Shown: piece after piece, positions 17,996-26,447 of the stretch
How positions within the stretch are numbered: position 1 is the stretch's first letter
Layout of the letters: each line of letters opens with the position of its first letter
The notes under the pieces: generated by a model
What the model saw: the letters and a program-made list of their open reading frames with translations, nothing else
Told to the model about the DNA's origin: nothing
Database searches by the model: none
Source: an uncultured Muribaculaceae bacterium
GTDB lineage: Bacteria; Bacteroidota; Bacteroidia; Bacteroidales; Muribaculaceae
Assembly (NCBI GenBank): GCA_947525975.1
Contig: CANNVE010000020.1
Location: 1-46,289, forward strand
Direction: 5' to 3'
Length of the DNA stretch: 46,289 nucleotides
Program-made: the position numbers and the translations under genes

Positions 17996-18886
17996 ATGGA
18001 CAATATATCTCCCCGGCCAGAAGTTGAGCGCGACCGGGGCACTGTGGTTAGAGGAGGCGGTTACGCCTCCGACCCGAAGACATCAATGTTGGCCCCGAAA
18101 AAAAAGAAAAATAAATGGTCGGGCTACTTTATGGCCGCAATAGGCATAGTGGCGGCGTTTGCCGCTGCTGTGGCCGCTCTGTATGCGTTTGCGCCTTCAG
18201 AAGCACTGTCGGCGCAGGCGCTGACCGATGGCCCGGCGGCGGCCGGCGGCGGCAAGGTAGCGCCCAAAATGGCACCCCCGCCGGGAGTGAGGATCGCGGC
18301 ATTCACCGAATATGGTGAGTACCGCGCATTTCCGGTCTCCGAGTGGGAGGCATTGCCATCTGACCAATGCGCAGGTATGCGTCCCGTGGGCGTGGAGCTC
18401 TCGGCGGCCGGACGCCAATTTATCATAGCCTTGGCCGACGCCGCCGATGGCGAGAAGTTGAAGTGGGCCGAAGGCGACGATGTTCCCGATATCTCGGCGC
18501 TCGACAATATGAGTTGGGATGGCGGCAAGGACGGCGCCAAGTCTGATTTCAGCGGGAAGACAAACACCAAGGCCATTCTCGCACACGGAGGCAAAAAAGG
18601 CATAGTCTACCCGGCAGCCCTCGCCGCTGACTCCTATTACATCGACGGCACCGATCTCGACTGGTATCTGCCTGCGAGCGGTCAGCTGTGGGCCATATGC
18701 GAGAGCAGGCAGGACATTGACCGCGCCTTAAGGGCTATCGGCGGAGGAAAATTGTCATATTATTGGTCATCAACCGAGGAGAGCGCCTCTGGAGCATGGT
18801 ATGCCAACGTAGCCTACGGCAATCTGCTCGGGCTGAAGAAAGACGGCTCCAACCGCGTGCGCGCAGTGGCCGATGTGCCAAAATAG
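17996..18886 (+). CDS. Single-pass membrane protein with Lcl_C/DUF1566-like ectodomain
   Basis: A 296-residue protein of unknown function. About 40 basic, polar N-terminal residues (including KKKKNK) are followed by one membrane helix (about residues 46-65, AAIGIVAAFAAAVAALYAF), giving a short cytoplasmic tail and a large exported domain. The low-complexity linker GPAAAGGGK follows. The C-terminal half (DLDWYLPASGQLWAICE, YYWSSTEESASGAWYANV, NRVRAVADV) matches the DUF1566/Lcl_C-type fold, whose role in Bacteroidales is not established; the protein at 954-3194 ends in a related module. Two promoter-like sequences lie upstream and support the start used. It looks complete and is followed by gltA on the same strand after 111 bp with a separate possible promoter. 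Confidence 0.75.
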   Translation: MDNISPRPEVERDRGTVVRGGGYASDPKTSMLAPKKKKNKWSGYFMAAIGIVAAFAAAVAALYAFAPSEALSAQALTDGPAAAGGGKVAPKMAPPPGVRIAAFTEYGEYRAFPVSEWEALPSDQCAGMRPVGVELSAAGRQFIIALADAADGEKLKWAEGDDVPDISALDNMSWDGGKDGAKSDFSGKTNTKAILAHGGKKGIVYPAALAADSYYIDGTDLDWYLPASGQLWAICESRQDIDRALRAIGGGKLSYYWSSTEESASGAWYANVAYGNLLGLKKDGSNRVRAVADVPK

Positions 18887-18932
18887 GCGGAATTGATACC
18901 AGATAATCTTCTGAAACCTTTTTGGGGCGTTT

Positions 18933-18967
18933 TTGCGTGGCTGTGACAGCCTTTATGCTTAACTTTG
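18933..18967 (+). promoter_or_regulatory. Possible promoter of gltA
   Basis: TAACTTTG (18960-18967) with TTG at 18933-18935. The 24-bp spacing is longer than usual, so the call is tentative. Confidence 0.4.
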
Positions 18968-18997
18968 TGGCGAATTTCTTATTATTGAACTCTGATT

Positions 18998-20317
18998 ATG
19001 GAAAGTTTCAAGGAAGTATCTGAAAACTATACATTGGCCGAAGCTGTGCACGAGGCCCAGCGCTGCCTCCATTGCAAGGTGCCGGCATGCAAGAAAGGAT
19101 GTCCTATCAGCAATGACATACCCGACTGGATAGGAGAGGTGGCAAAAGGCAACTTCGGCAATGCCATGCGCATCATAAACAACCGCAGCAATCTGCCCGC
19201 CGTGTGCGGACGCGTATGCGCCCACGAGCGTCAATGCGAAGGCAACTGCGTGCTCGGAAAGAAGGGGCAGCCCGTCAACATAGGCAAGCTTGAACGCTTT
19301 GTGGCCGACTTTGACTGCGACGCGGGTCTCAGCCACGAGGCCATACCCGAAAAGACACGCGGACGCATCGCCGTGATCGGAAGCGGCCCGGCAGGCCTCA
19401 CTATTGCCGGTGATCTTTCGCGCCAGGGATTCGCCGTGGAGATTTTCGAGATGGGATCTGAAGCCGGCGGTGTGCTGAAATACGGCATTCCCGAATACCG
19501 CCTGCCCAAGGAGGTGGTGAGCCGCGAAATCAGGAAGATCGAGCAGCTTGGCGTCACATTCCACCTCAACACCGCCATCGGCCTCGACCTCACCATCGAC
19601 GACCTCTTCGCGCAGAATTTCGACGCCATCTTCATGGGCACGGGCGCCGGAAAGCCTAAGCGACTCGCCATCCCGGGCATCAACCATCTGGGCGTAAGGC
19701 AGGCTATCTGGTTTTTGCGCCGCGTGAGCCTCTACCAGAGCGGCAGCGTGAGCCGCGATGAGGTGGTGGTGTCGGAGGGCGACACCATCGTGGTGATCGG
19801 ATGCGGCAACACCGGCATGGATGCTGCCCGCACGGCCCTGCGCATGGGTGCAGCCGAGGTGTATGTGATCTATCACCGCGACATCGACCATATGTCGGCG
19901 CTCAGGGCCGAATATGACGATGCTGTCAAGGAAGGCGTGAAATTTCTGTGGAATTCTTCGGTCACCAACATTGAGGGCGGCGAGGGCAACAGGCTTAAGT
20001 CGATCACCATCGAGACAAAGGATGATGGAGCCGTTTCTGAAACGACCATGAAGGTGGATCGCCTGATGCTTGCCATCGGCTCGGTGCCTGCATCGCGCAT
20101 CGTGTCCACCACCGAGGGCATCGAGGTAGACGAAAAGGGCTATGTGCTCACGCGCGAGATGCCCTACGGCATGACCACACGCCGAGGCGTATTCGCCGGA
20201 GGCGACGTCACCAACCGCCCCGCCACTGTGGTCCACGCCATGCAGGACGCCAAGAAAGTGGTCGAAGGCATAGCCCGCTACGTCGACGCCGTCAAGCTGA
20301 TGGAGTCGATCGAATGA
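18998..20317 (+). CDS. gltA: NADPH-dependent glutamate synthase small-subunit-like protein (GltA/GltD type)
   Basis: A 439-residue FAD- and NAD(P)-binding oxidoreductase of the glutamate synthase beta-subunit family. The N-terminal cysteines (CLHCKVPACKKGCP and CGRVCAHERQCEGNC) bind the two Fe-S clusters that pass electrons. The FAD-binding GxGxxG motif is in VIGSGPAGLTIAGDL and the NADPH-binding one in VVIGCGNTGMDAART. AGGDVTNRPATVVHAMQDAK near the C terminus is the second FAD contact. No large glutamine-amidotransferase subunit gene is adjacent. It could therefore be the stand-alone 'homotetrameric' type or an electron-transfer subunit (NfnB-like) for another partner; I favour the former on length. 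The protein is complete and GC-rich like the backbone. Confidence 0.9.
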   Translation: MESFKEVSENYTLAEAVHEAQRCLHCKVPACKKGCPISNDIPDWIGEVAKGNFGNAMRIINNRSNLPAVCGRVCAHERQCEGNCVLGKKGQPVNIGKLERFVADFDCDAGLSHEAIPEKTRGRIAVIGSGPAGLTIAGDLSRQGFAVEIFEMGSEAGGVLKYGIPEYRLPKEVVSREIRKIEQLGVTFHLNTAIGLDLTIDDLFAQNFDAIFMGTGAGKPKRLAIPGINHLGVRQAIWFLRRVSLYQSGSVSRDEVVVSEGDTIVVIGCGNTGMDAARTALRMGAAEVYVIYHRDIDHMSALRAEYDDAVKEGVKFLWNSSVTNIEGGEGNRLKSITIETKDDGAVSETTMKVDRLMLAIGSVPASRIVSTTEGIEVDEKGYVLTREMPYGMTTRRGVFAGGDVTNRPATVVHAMQDAKKVVEGIARYVDAVKLMESIE

Positions 20318-20347
20318 AATAATCGAAAACGCAAACCCTCGCCCAAT

Positions 20348-20440
20348 AACACGGATTACACTGAAAAACACGGATTATCACGGATTAAAAGAAAAAAATC
20401 CGTGTAATCCGTGCATTCCGTGGCAATCCGTGTTCCTGTG
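20348..20440. repeat. Intergenic inverted repeat cluster built on CACGGATT / AATCCGTG
   Basis: Three copies of CACGGATT on the left and several of AATCCGTG on the right form an extended imperfect inverted repeat between the convergent gltA and C10 peptidase genes. Such 'AATCCGTG' clusters resemble dispersed intergenic repeats of Bacteroidales genomes; the copy number here cannot be judged from one locus. Confidence 0.75.
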
Positions 20441-20460
20441 TCAAAGGGGGCGCTAATATT

Positions 20461-20497
20461 ATCAGGGGGTGCGTTTCTCTGAAACGCACCTCCTGAT
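20461..20497 (-). terminator. Strong hairpin downstream of the C10 peptidase gene
   Basis: A 17-bp stem with one mismatch and a 3-base loop begins 4 bp past the peptidase stop codon at 20501. There is no strong T run on either side. It lies between convergent genes and may serve both. Confidence 0.7.
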
Positions 20498-20500
20498 TGT

Positions 20501-23191
20501 CTATCTGATGATGATTTTTTCGGCTATGCTGCCCGAGCGGCGTATGTAGACGCCGGGGGACGATGGCGAGGCCACCTTTATGCCTTGGAGGGTGTACCAC
20601 TCCACGGGGGCGTCAGGGCTGTCAGCCTCGATCGATCCTATGCCAAGAGTCTCGCCGATGGCGATTTCCTTATAATATGTGTCGTGTCCGCCGGCCGGCA
20701 CGGATGTACTCATCCCGAGCTCCTTGAACTCTACGATTGTCATGTACTTTCCGTCGGCCAAATCAGAGCCGGGGCGATAACTGAAGTTGATGACCTGATC
20801 CTCCCCGGCGGTGACGCTAAGGCCGGACTTCATGCTGACGATCTCTCCGCTGGTGTTGGTGAATTGGCGCACTCTTATGTAGAGCGTGCCACTCACTGTC
20901 GCAAGGCCTCTGATGGTGATGGAGCAATTCACTTTCTCGCCCTTCTTGATGGCCGAAGGCATGTCAAGTGCTATGACCTCAAAAGGCGTCATGTCACTCT
21001 CTGTGACCTCGATGGTCTGCTCGTCGGCGGCGATGGGCATTTCCAGGCCATTTGCGCCGATATAGCTGAAAGCCATGGTGTATGTGCCGGGATCGGCGGT
21101 CACGTAGGTGGAAATGGCCAGTGTGCGCTGCTCGCCCTTGGCCCATGTGCGGGCGTCGGCGCGGAGCACTGCCGATTTGCCCTCTGCGCTGACCAGGCGG
21201 CATATCACCATAGTCTCGCCGGCTGCGGCGTAGTTCTTCGCCTGCGCGGCTATGTAGATGATCTGTCCGCGCTCGAATGATGTCGCGGCTCCGGTTGAGC
21301 CATTTTGCCAGACAGGGGCGGAAGTGAAGCGTATCACCGGATTCTCCAATGCCGGGAGCACCTCCACGATGGTCTCTTTCGAATCGAAGGTTGCAAATGG
21401 CTTGTCGGCGTGGTTCTTGTGCGCCAGGGTCACTCTGTATTTGCCGGGCACGATGTTGTCAGGCAGGTCAATCGCCATGGTCAGATAGTCAGAACTCAGG
21501 TCGTAGACATTGACGTAATACTCCTTTGAGCAGGCTATCGCGGGGTCGCTGACATTTTCAAGCGACAGCACTACGGTCGACAAGCGGAAATCTTCGCTGT
21601 CATTGCGCACATTGACGCCGAATCGGGCGCTGCCCCCTGCGTAGATCTCGCCGTCGGGCGAGAGAGGGGTGGTCATCGTCACATTTGGGTATGGCTCATG
21701 TTTGGCGGTGAGCAATATCTCGCCGTTGATAACGGTGCACTCCCGGTATGAGGGCAAGCCGACGGGGTGGCGCAGAAGCTTTGGAGCCTCCATGCCGTCA
21801 GCGAAGTATGCGAGCCTCAGGCGGTAGTTGCCGGCGGGCAGTTCGGAGCCGACTTTGAGCGGGATATCGCGCATAGTCAGATATTGAGTGCCCGATACGC
21901 CCTTTTTGAATGGAGCCACGGTGAAGCCTTCGGTCTTGAGTGTCCGGAATATGCGTCCGTCGGCGTCGGTGACAACGGCCATGATCTCGCCGTCGAATGC
22001 GTCAGTGTCGAGATTGCCGACATAGCACATTATGGTCATGCCCGAAGAGAAGGAATCGCACGAGAATCGGGTGTCGGCGTATATGGCCGGGTCGGTCTTG
22101 TCCCCTGCCACAGCCGGCATGAAATTGGTGAGGATTTCCTGGCTGATGTTGTAGGCTCCGCCGCCGCCTCCCGTGCCGAGTTCGCCGGGATTGAGGTGGT
22201 TGATGTAGAAATACCCGTTGGATGAGCCGTACCAGCCCCAATTCATGTGCACATAACCTTCCGAGTCATATCCGTCGCACACGAATGCGTGGCCTCCCTG
22301 TCCGTCTTCGCTCGATGCCGAGTAGTAGACGGGGCGGCCTGCGTCGAGTTCGGTGCGTATCATATCCATCCACTCGTCGGTGTTGTAGTATGTGCGCAGG
22401 TGCATTCGCAGCGATGATGTGTATCCGAAATGATCGCGCAGTGCGCCGGGCACCATCATAGTGTATGCTCCCGAGCCGGAGGCGGCGTATGTCATTTCGG
22501 TGGCCACGCCCAGGTGATAGCAAAGGGTGGAGTAGGCTGCTGTCTGGGCTTCGGTGGGCGAGTCGGGGATCACGTTGGGCATATTGGCCCAGTCATAGGC
22601 CGTAGAGCCGAAGTCAGCCGAAAGCGTCTGTCCGCCGTCGGTATAGCTGTGCGAGCCTTTGCCTTGGGCAGGATAGCCGTAATATCGCATGATCTGGGCC
22701 ATGGCCGTGGCCACGCAGCCCACGTATCCGCGCTTGCCGCTGACCATTGGGCACAACGAATTGAACGGCTCGCTCTGCCCCCATTTTATGTCGCCGAGCA
22801 GCGGCTCAACCACCGGGGCGCCTGTGGAGACGCTGACTGAGCCCTCGGCCTGCCCTTCGATTGAAGCGGTGCTCATTTCGAGCAGGAATTTCAGCGCGTC
22901 GGGCATATCATCGGGGTCTATGCTTCCTTCGAGAGAATATCCGAGCACGGCGGGCAGGCGGTCGTCGCCGGCCACTATCACATAGCCGCCCGATGAGCGG
23001 GCGTTGAAGAGGTAGTATGGGCTCGGCTCGTCATCTTTAAGGCCGGGAGCACGGCGCGGAGCAGTGCCCTCGGATATAGATGGAATCACTGACGCCGCTA
23101 TCTCACGAGCACGAACCGCCGACACCTCACGGGCATCGGCGGCAGTGGCGGCCGCCAGCGCGGCGGCCGCAATGATGATCTTTCTTTTCAT
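20501..23191 (-). CDS. C10-family cysteine peptidase (streptopain-like) with C-terminal sorting-like domain
   Basis: An 896-residue secreted papain-fold protease. Signal peptide: residues 1-20 (MKRKIIIAAAALAAATAADA). A Spi-type inhibitory propeptide spans about 22-110 (YYLFNARSSGGYVIVAGDDR is diagnostic). The catalytic domain spans about 130-360, with Cys159 in GYVGCVATAMAQIMRYYGYP, His301 in GGHAFVCDGY and Trp318 in HMNWGWYG. About 450 residues of beta-sandwich modules follow, then a C-terminal EWYTLQGIKVASPSSPGVYIRR segment like Bacteroidales sorting domains. Family members are secreted as zymogens and cleave host or dietary proteins. The ATG lies immediately after the stop of the fibronectin-III-like gene (23192), so the two form one transcript with the peptidase second. 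Confidence 0.92.
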   Translation of the reverse strand: MKRKIIIAAAALAAATAADAREVSAVRAREIAASVIPSISEGTAPRRAPGLKDDEPSPYYLFNARSSGGYVIVAGDDRLPAVLGYSLEGSIDPDDMPDALKFLLEMSTASIEGQAEGSVSVSTGAPVVEPLLGDIKWGQSEPFNSLCPMVSGKRGYVGCVATAMAQIMRYYGYPAQGKGSHSYTDGGQTLSADFGSTAYDWANMPNVIPDSPTEAQTAAYSTLCYHLGVATEMTYAASGSGAYTMMVPGALRDHFGYTSSLRMHLRTYYNTDEWMDMIRTELDAGRPVYYSASSEDGQGGHAFVCDGYDSEGYVHMNWGWYGSSNGYFYINHLNPGELGTGGGGGAYNISQEILTNFMPAVAGDKTDPAIYADTRFSCDSFSSGMTIMCYVGNLDTDAFDGEIMAVVTDADGRIFRTLKTEGFTVAPFKKGVSGTQYLTMRDIPLKVGSELPAGNYRLRLAYFADGMEAPKLLRHPVGLPSYRECTVINGEILLTAKHEPYPNVTMTTPLSPDGEIYAGGSARFGVNVRNDSEDFRLSTVVLSLENVSDPAIACSKEYYVNVYDLSSDYLTMAIDLPDNIVPGKYRVTLAHKNHADKPFATFDSKETIVEVLPALENPVIRFTSAPVWQNGSTGAATSFERGQIIYIAAQAKNYAAAGETMVICRLVSAEGKSAVLRADARTWAKGEQRTLAISTYVTADPGTYTMAFSYIGANGLEMPIAADEQTIEVTESDMTPFEVIALDMPSAIKKGEKVNCSITIRGLATVSGTLYIRVRQFTNTSGEIVSMKSGLSVTAGEDQVINFSYRPGSDLADGKYMTIVEFKELGMSTSVPAGGHDTYYKEIAIGETLGIGSIEADSPDAPVEWYTLQGIKVASPSSPGVYIRRSGSIAEKIIIR

Positions 23192-25060
23192 TTAGAGAGC
23201 AATCTTGTAGGTAGATCCGTCTACGGTGACAATCACCACGCCGCGCTTGCCGAGGCTGATGATGCGATTGCCGGCAGGCAGCATCTCGCGGTGGATGGTG
23301 CGACCCATCATGTCGTACATGGCCACGTTGCAGCCATTGACTCCGATAGCGCCGTCAGCTGCTTTCCAAGCCTTGGGAGCGAGCTCGGTGGCGATGTCAT
23401 CGATGCCGAGCGAAGAGAAGTCTACGTCGACAAGGTTTGACACGGCCGACATGATTTCGCCGACCGATGCATTGGATCCGTAGCCTGACACGGTCAGGCC
23501 AACGGCTATTACGCCATAGCTGTATTCCTTTCCTTCGGTGGGAGTCAGCTTGACTTCGGTTGAAGTGCCGGTGACTGACTGATTGTCGATGATGTTTGAA
23601 ACGACGGTGCCGGCAGGCATGAGCTGGTTCACCTTTATTTCGTCGATATAGAGTTTGTTGGCGTCATTTTCAGCCTGGGTGTAAACGAAGCGGATACGTG
23701 ATGCGGCTGTGCCCTTGGTGAAGTTGAAAATGAAGTCAGAAGTTCCCGTCTTATCGCACTTGAGCGTGGCTGAGGTTTCCGTCACCTGGTCGCCTTCGAG
23801 CAGTTCTGCGCCGATTGTATTCTCTGTGGCTTTGATATTGCCGAACGCACCGGTGAATCCGGTGAGCACGACTGAAAATTTTCCGCCGTTGGCCGAAAGG
23901 TCGATTTCGGGAGTGGTCAGATTGCCGGGACCTGTTGACGGATACATCACGTAGTATCCGGCGGCGAAAGCCTTTGAAAAATCAGTGATCCAGCCTTGGA
24001 CTTTGGTGTAGTCGTTTAGATTCCCGTCATAGGCGATGGTAGAAATTGATCCGAAGTTCACGCCGGAGAAATCCTCTGCGAATACGGCAGCCTCTGCGTC
24101 TTCGGTGAGTGTCTGCTTCTCGTAGGTGTTGACGATGTAGTATTTTGCGTCGGCTACGGCGCTCCAGCTGGCTGTGAATCCGCCTTCGTTAATGCCGCTG
24201 GCGGCATAAGCCTCAGGTGCGGCGATCGAGGTGATTTTCTTGATAACCTCTACCGGCTCTGAATCCTCTGACTTCTTGCCGTTTGCGTTGACGGCGCGGG
24301 CCACATAGTAGTATGTGGTGGCGGGGTCGAGGCCTGTGATCTTGGCGCTCGGGTCAGAGTAAGCGGAGAGTGCCTTAAGCTCAACGTCCTGGGCGAAGTA
24401 CACGGGCTTGTCGTCGCTGCCGATTGAGAATACGTCAGCCTCATACTTTGAGGCTCCGCTCACACGGCTGCATGATGCGGTGAACTGTGTGCCGTCGGCA
24501 TCGCCGGGCAGATAAGCCTCAGGCGCAGAGATGAAATCAGGGCTGTATTCCACTTTGATCCTCTTCACATACATTCCGTTCACCGAGAGGAAGGGCTGCA
24601 CCTTAAGGCGTGAAGATGATGTGTTGGTAAATCCGCCGGCGTAGACGGTGACTGTGGTCCAGTCATCAGATTCTACTAAGGCGTTGACTATGTCTGATGA
24701 GGAGTAGCCACGGATGAATTGAATCGCGCCACCGTAAGAATCGAGCATCTTCACGTCCATGGTCACGCGGATTGTGCCTCCCGCTGTGGGAAGGTCAGTG
24801 AAAGGCTTCAGTGTGAGGTAGCCGCTTGGGCCTACAAGGATTTTGCCTCCGGCGGCTGATATGCCTGAAATCTGGTAGTAGCCTTCGGCCTTTGAATTGA
24901 ATGAGATCGAAGTCAGAGTTTTGGGAGATGCTTCAGAGCCTTCTGTGAACACTGTGAAATCGGTGTCGATCAGCACTTGCACATTTTCGGCAGCCTCCTG
25001 GGCCTTGATGAAGCCCAGCGAGCATACCACAGTGAGGATAGAGAGTAGAAGTTTTTTCAT
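23192..25060 (-). CDS. Exported fibronectin-III-like multidomain protein
   Basis: A protein of about 622 residues starting at MKKLLLSILTVVCSLGFIKA (signal peptide). The frame extends upstream to 25141, but that would place the start ahead of the likely transcript start. It contains an N-terminal beta-sandwich region, two fibronectin-III-like repeats (ITGLDPATTYYYVARAVNANG is the clearest; EGGFTASWSAVADAKYYIV begins the next), a choice-of-anchor-like region (TPEIDLSANGGKFSVVLTGF...) and a C-terminal sorting-like end (AMYDMMGRTIHREMLPAGNRII). I see no catalytic motif. It may bind carbohydrate or protein at the cell surface. It is transcribed just ahead of the C10 peptidase with no spacer, suggesting a joint role outside the cell. 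Confidence 0.8.
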   Translation of the reverse strand: MKKLLLSILTVVCSLGFIKAQEAAENVQVLIDTDFTVFTEGSEASPKTLTSISFNSKAEGYYQISGISAAGGKILVGPSGYLTLKPFTDLPTAGGTIRVTMDVKMLDSYGGAIQFIRGYSSSDIVNALVESDDWTTVTVYAGGFTNTSSSRLKVQPFLSVNGMYVKRIKVEYSPDFISAPEAYLPGDADGTQFTASCSRVSGASKYEADVFSIGSDDKPVYFAQDVELKALSAYSDPSAKITGLDPATTYYYVARAVNANGKKSEDSEPVEVIKKITSIAAPEAYAASGINEGGFTASWSAVADAKYYIVNTYEKQTLTEDAEAAVFAEDFSGVNFGSISTIAYDGNLNDYTKVQGWITDFSKAFAAGYYVMYPSTGPGNLTTPEIDLSANGGKFSVVLTGFTGAFGNIKATENTIGAELLEGDQVTETSATLKCDKTGTSDFIFNFTKGTAASRIRFVYTQAENDANKLYIDEIKVNQLMPAGTVVSNIIDNQSVTGTSTEVKLTPTEGKEYSYGVIAVGLTVSGYGSNASVGEIMSAVSNLVDVDFSSLGIDDIATELAPKAWKAADGAIGVNGCNVAMYDMMGRTIHREMLPAGNRIISLGKRGVVIVTVDGSTYKIAL

Positions 25061-25103
25061 TAAATGGTAGTTGTTAGGTGTAAGTGTCTCAATGTTGAGT
25101 TCG

Positions 25104-25111
25104 CAAATATA
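25104..25111 (-). promoter_or_regulatory. -7 element upstream of the fibronectin-III-like gene
   Basis: TATATTTG on the minus strand fits the -7 consensus; no exact TTG is found 19-23 bp further up. It supports translation from 25060. It lies only 9 bp from the terminator hairpin of the upstream gene. Confidence 0.4.
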
Positions 25112-25119
25112 CGAAAAAA

Positions 25120-25145
25120 AGAGGTGAATCGCATAATTCACCTCT
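25120..25145 (-). terminator. Intrinsic terminator of the SEL1-repeat gene
   Basis: A perfect 10-bp stem (AGAGGTGAAT, 25120-25129, with 25136-25145) and a 6-base loop, followed on the minus strand by TTTTTTT. It lies 64 bp downstream of the stop codon at 25209. Confidence 0.85.
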
Positions 25146-25208
25146 AATTCTTTCCGTAAAAAACTGCGTATTGATGTCTTTTGCCGACGGTTCGGGGCAT
25201 TTTTACGG

Positions 25209-26411
25209 TCAATACGGGGCTTCGAGGCTTTCGAGCAGTTGCCGCATTATCTCTTCGTTGCTCTGGTCTACGTCGTTCACCAGTTCGCAGCCACGGTCGC
25301 GGGCTTCGTTGAGCATGGCGTCGGCGGTCTCGATGTTCTGCTCCACTCCGTATCCGTTGCGGAAGCATTTGTAGAGCTGGAATGCGGCGAATGCGGCGAT
25401 GCGTCCGCTGTTGTTGGCGCGCGCCTTCTGCAGATAGTCGACGGCGCGGTCAAATTGTCCACGCTGATACATGATGGTACCCAGCAGCAGGCCCGAGTAG
25501 GGGTCGGTGTCGGCGTATCCGGCCAGCAGGGCGTGAGCCTTGTCTGTGTCGGGAGCCATGCCTGCGCGGGCCACTCCCATGGCGTAGATGGCGGCGGCTT
25601 TCTGGCGGCATTCGAGATTGTTGTATTTGTCGATGCCTATCTGGTAATATTCGAGCGCCTTCACCGAGTCGGCCTCCACGCCTCGGCCCGAGGCGTAGCA
25701 GTTGCCCATGTCTACGAATGCCGTCTCATATCCGAGGTCGTATGACTGCTTGAAGTATTGGAATGCCTGCTCCGGGTCTTTGAGGCCGTCGGCCTTGCCT
25801 GACCAGGCGTATTCGCCGAGCTTGTGCATGCACAGGCCGTAGTATTGCGGATTTCGCGTGCGGTTGGCCTCGTTTTCGGCGTATTGCACGAAGAAGTCCT
25901 TTGCCAGGGCTTTCTGGTTGAGATTGTCGTGGCAGATGCCTATCATCATGAGGGCGTCGGCGGTGTTCACGTTTTGGCTGCGTGCTTTCTCAAACCATCG
26001 CATCGCCTCGAAGTCATCGCGGAATGGCGAGCGCTGGTCCTGGTAGACCACGCCGAGATTCCATGCCGCGATCTCCACGTGGCACGAATCGGCTTTGAGC
26101 AGCCATTTGCGGGCTTCTACGTAGTCGCGTCCATCGTTCATGTAATAGTCGCTGAGGTTCATGTAGGCGGCCACGCTTCCTTCGTCGGCGGCTTTCCCGA
26201 GCCATTCGAGGCCGAGATTGCGGTCGGGGGCTACGCCCTGGCCCAGGAGGTACCAGAATCCGACGTCGTTCATCGCGTCGGGGTTGCCCTTGACAGCCTC
26301 GTCGTAGATCGACTGGTTGAAGGTGGGGCTGCCCAATTGGTAGAAATAGGCCGGGGCGTGCGATGATCCGGCCAAAATCGCTGCAACAAGTGAATATATC
26401 AGCTTTCGCAT
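25209..26411 (-). CDS. SEL1-repeat (tetratricopeptide-like) exported protein
   Basis: A 400-residue protein with signal peptide MRKLIYSLVAAILAGSSHAPA followed by about nine SEL1-like repeats: AMNDVGFWYLLGQGVAPDRN, AAYMNLSDYYMNDGRDYVEA, AFVDMGNCYASGRGVEADSV, AAFQLYKCFRNGYGVEQNIE and others. SEL1 repeats form curved helical scaffolds for protein-protein contacts, usually in the periplasm or at the surface; no enzymatic motif is present. It begins 36 bp after the cyuA stop and is probably the last gene of a trxA-yraN-cyuA-SEL1 transcript, ending at the terminator at 25120-25145. The partner is unknown. Confidence 0.87.
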   Translation of the reverse strand: MRKLIYSLVAAILAGSSHAPAYFYQLGSPTFNQSIYDEAVKGNPDAMNDVGFWYLLGQGVAPDRNLGLEWLGKAADEGSVAAYMNLSDYYMNDGRDYVEARKWLLKADSCHVEIAAWNLGVVYQDQRSPFRDDFEAMRWFEKARSQNVNTADALMMIGICHDNLNQKALAKDFFVQYAENEANRTRNPQYYGLCMHKLGEYAWSGKADGLKDPEQAFQYFKQSYDLGYETAFVDMGNCYASGRGVEADSVKALEYYQIGIDKYNNLECRQKAAAIYAMGVARAGMAPDTDKAHALLAGYADTDPYSGLLLGTIMYQRGQFDRAVDYLQKARANNSGRIAAFAAFQLYKCFRNGYGVEQNIETADAMLNEARDRGCELVNDVDQSNEEIMRQLLESLEAPY

Positions 26412-26447
26412 AGGTTTCGATCGTAATGTTTAGAGTTTGAGTGATGT

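Noticed and set aside
18959-20371. 470-codon open frame antisense to gltA
   Set aside because: It mirrors gltA, whose domains are certain; the His/Ala/Gly-rich product is a typical GC-rich shadow.
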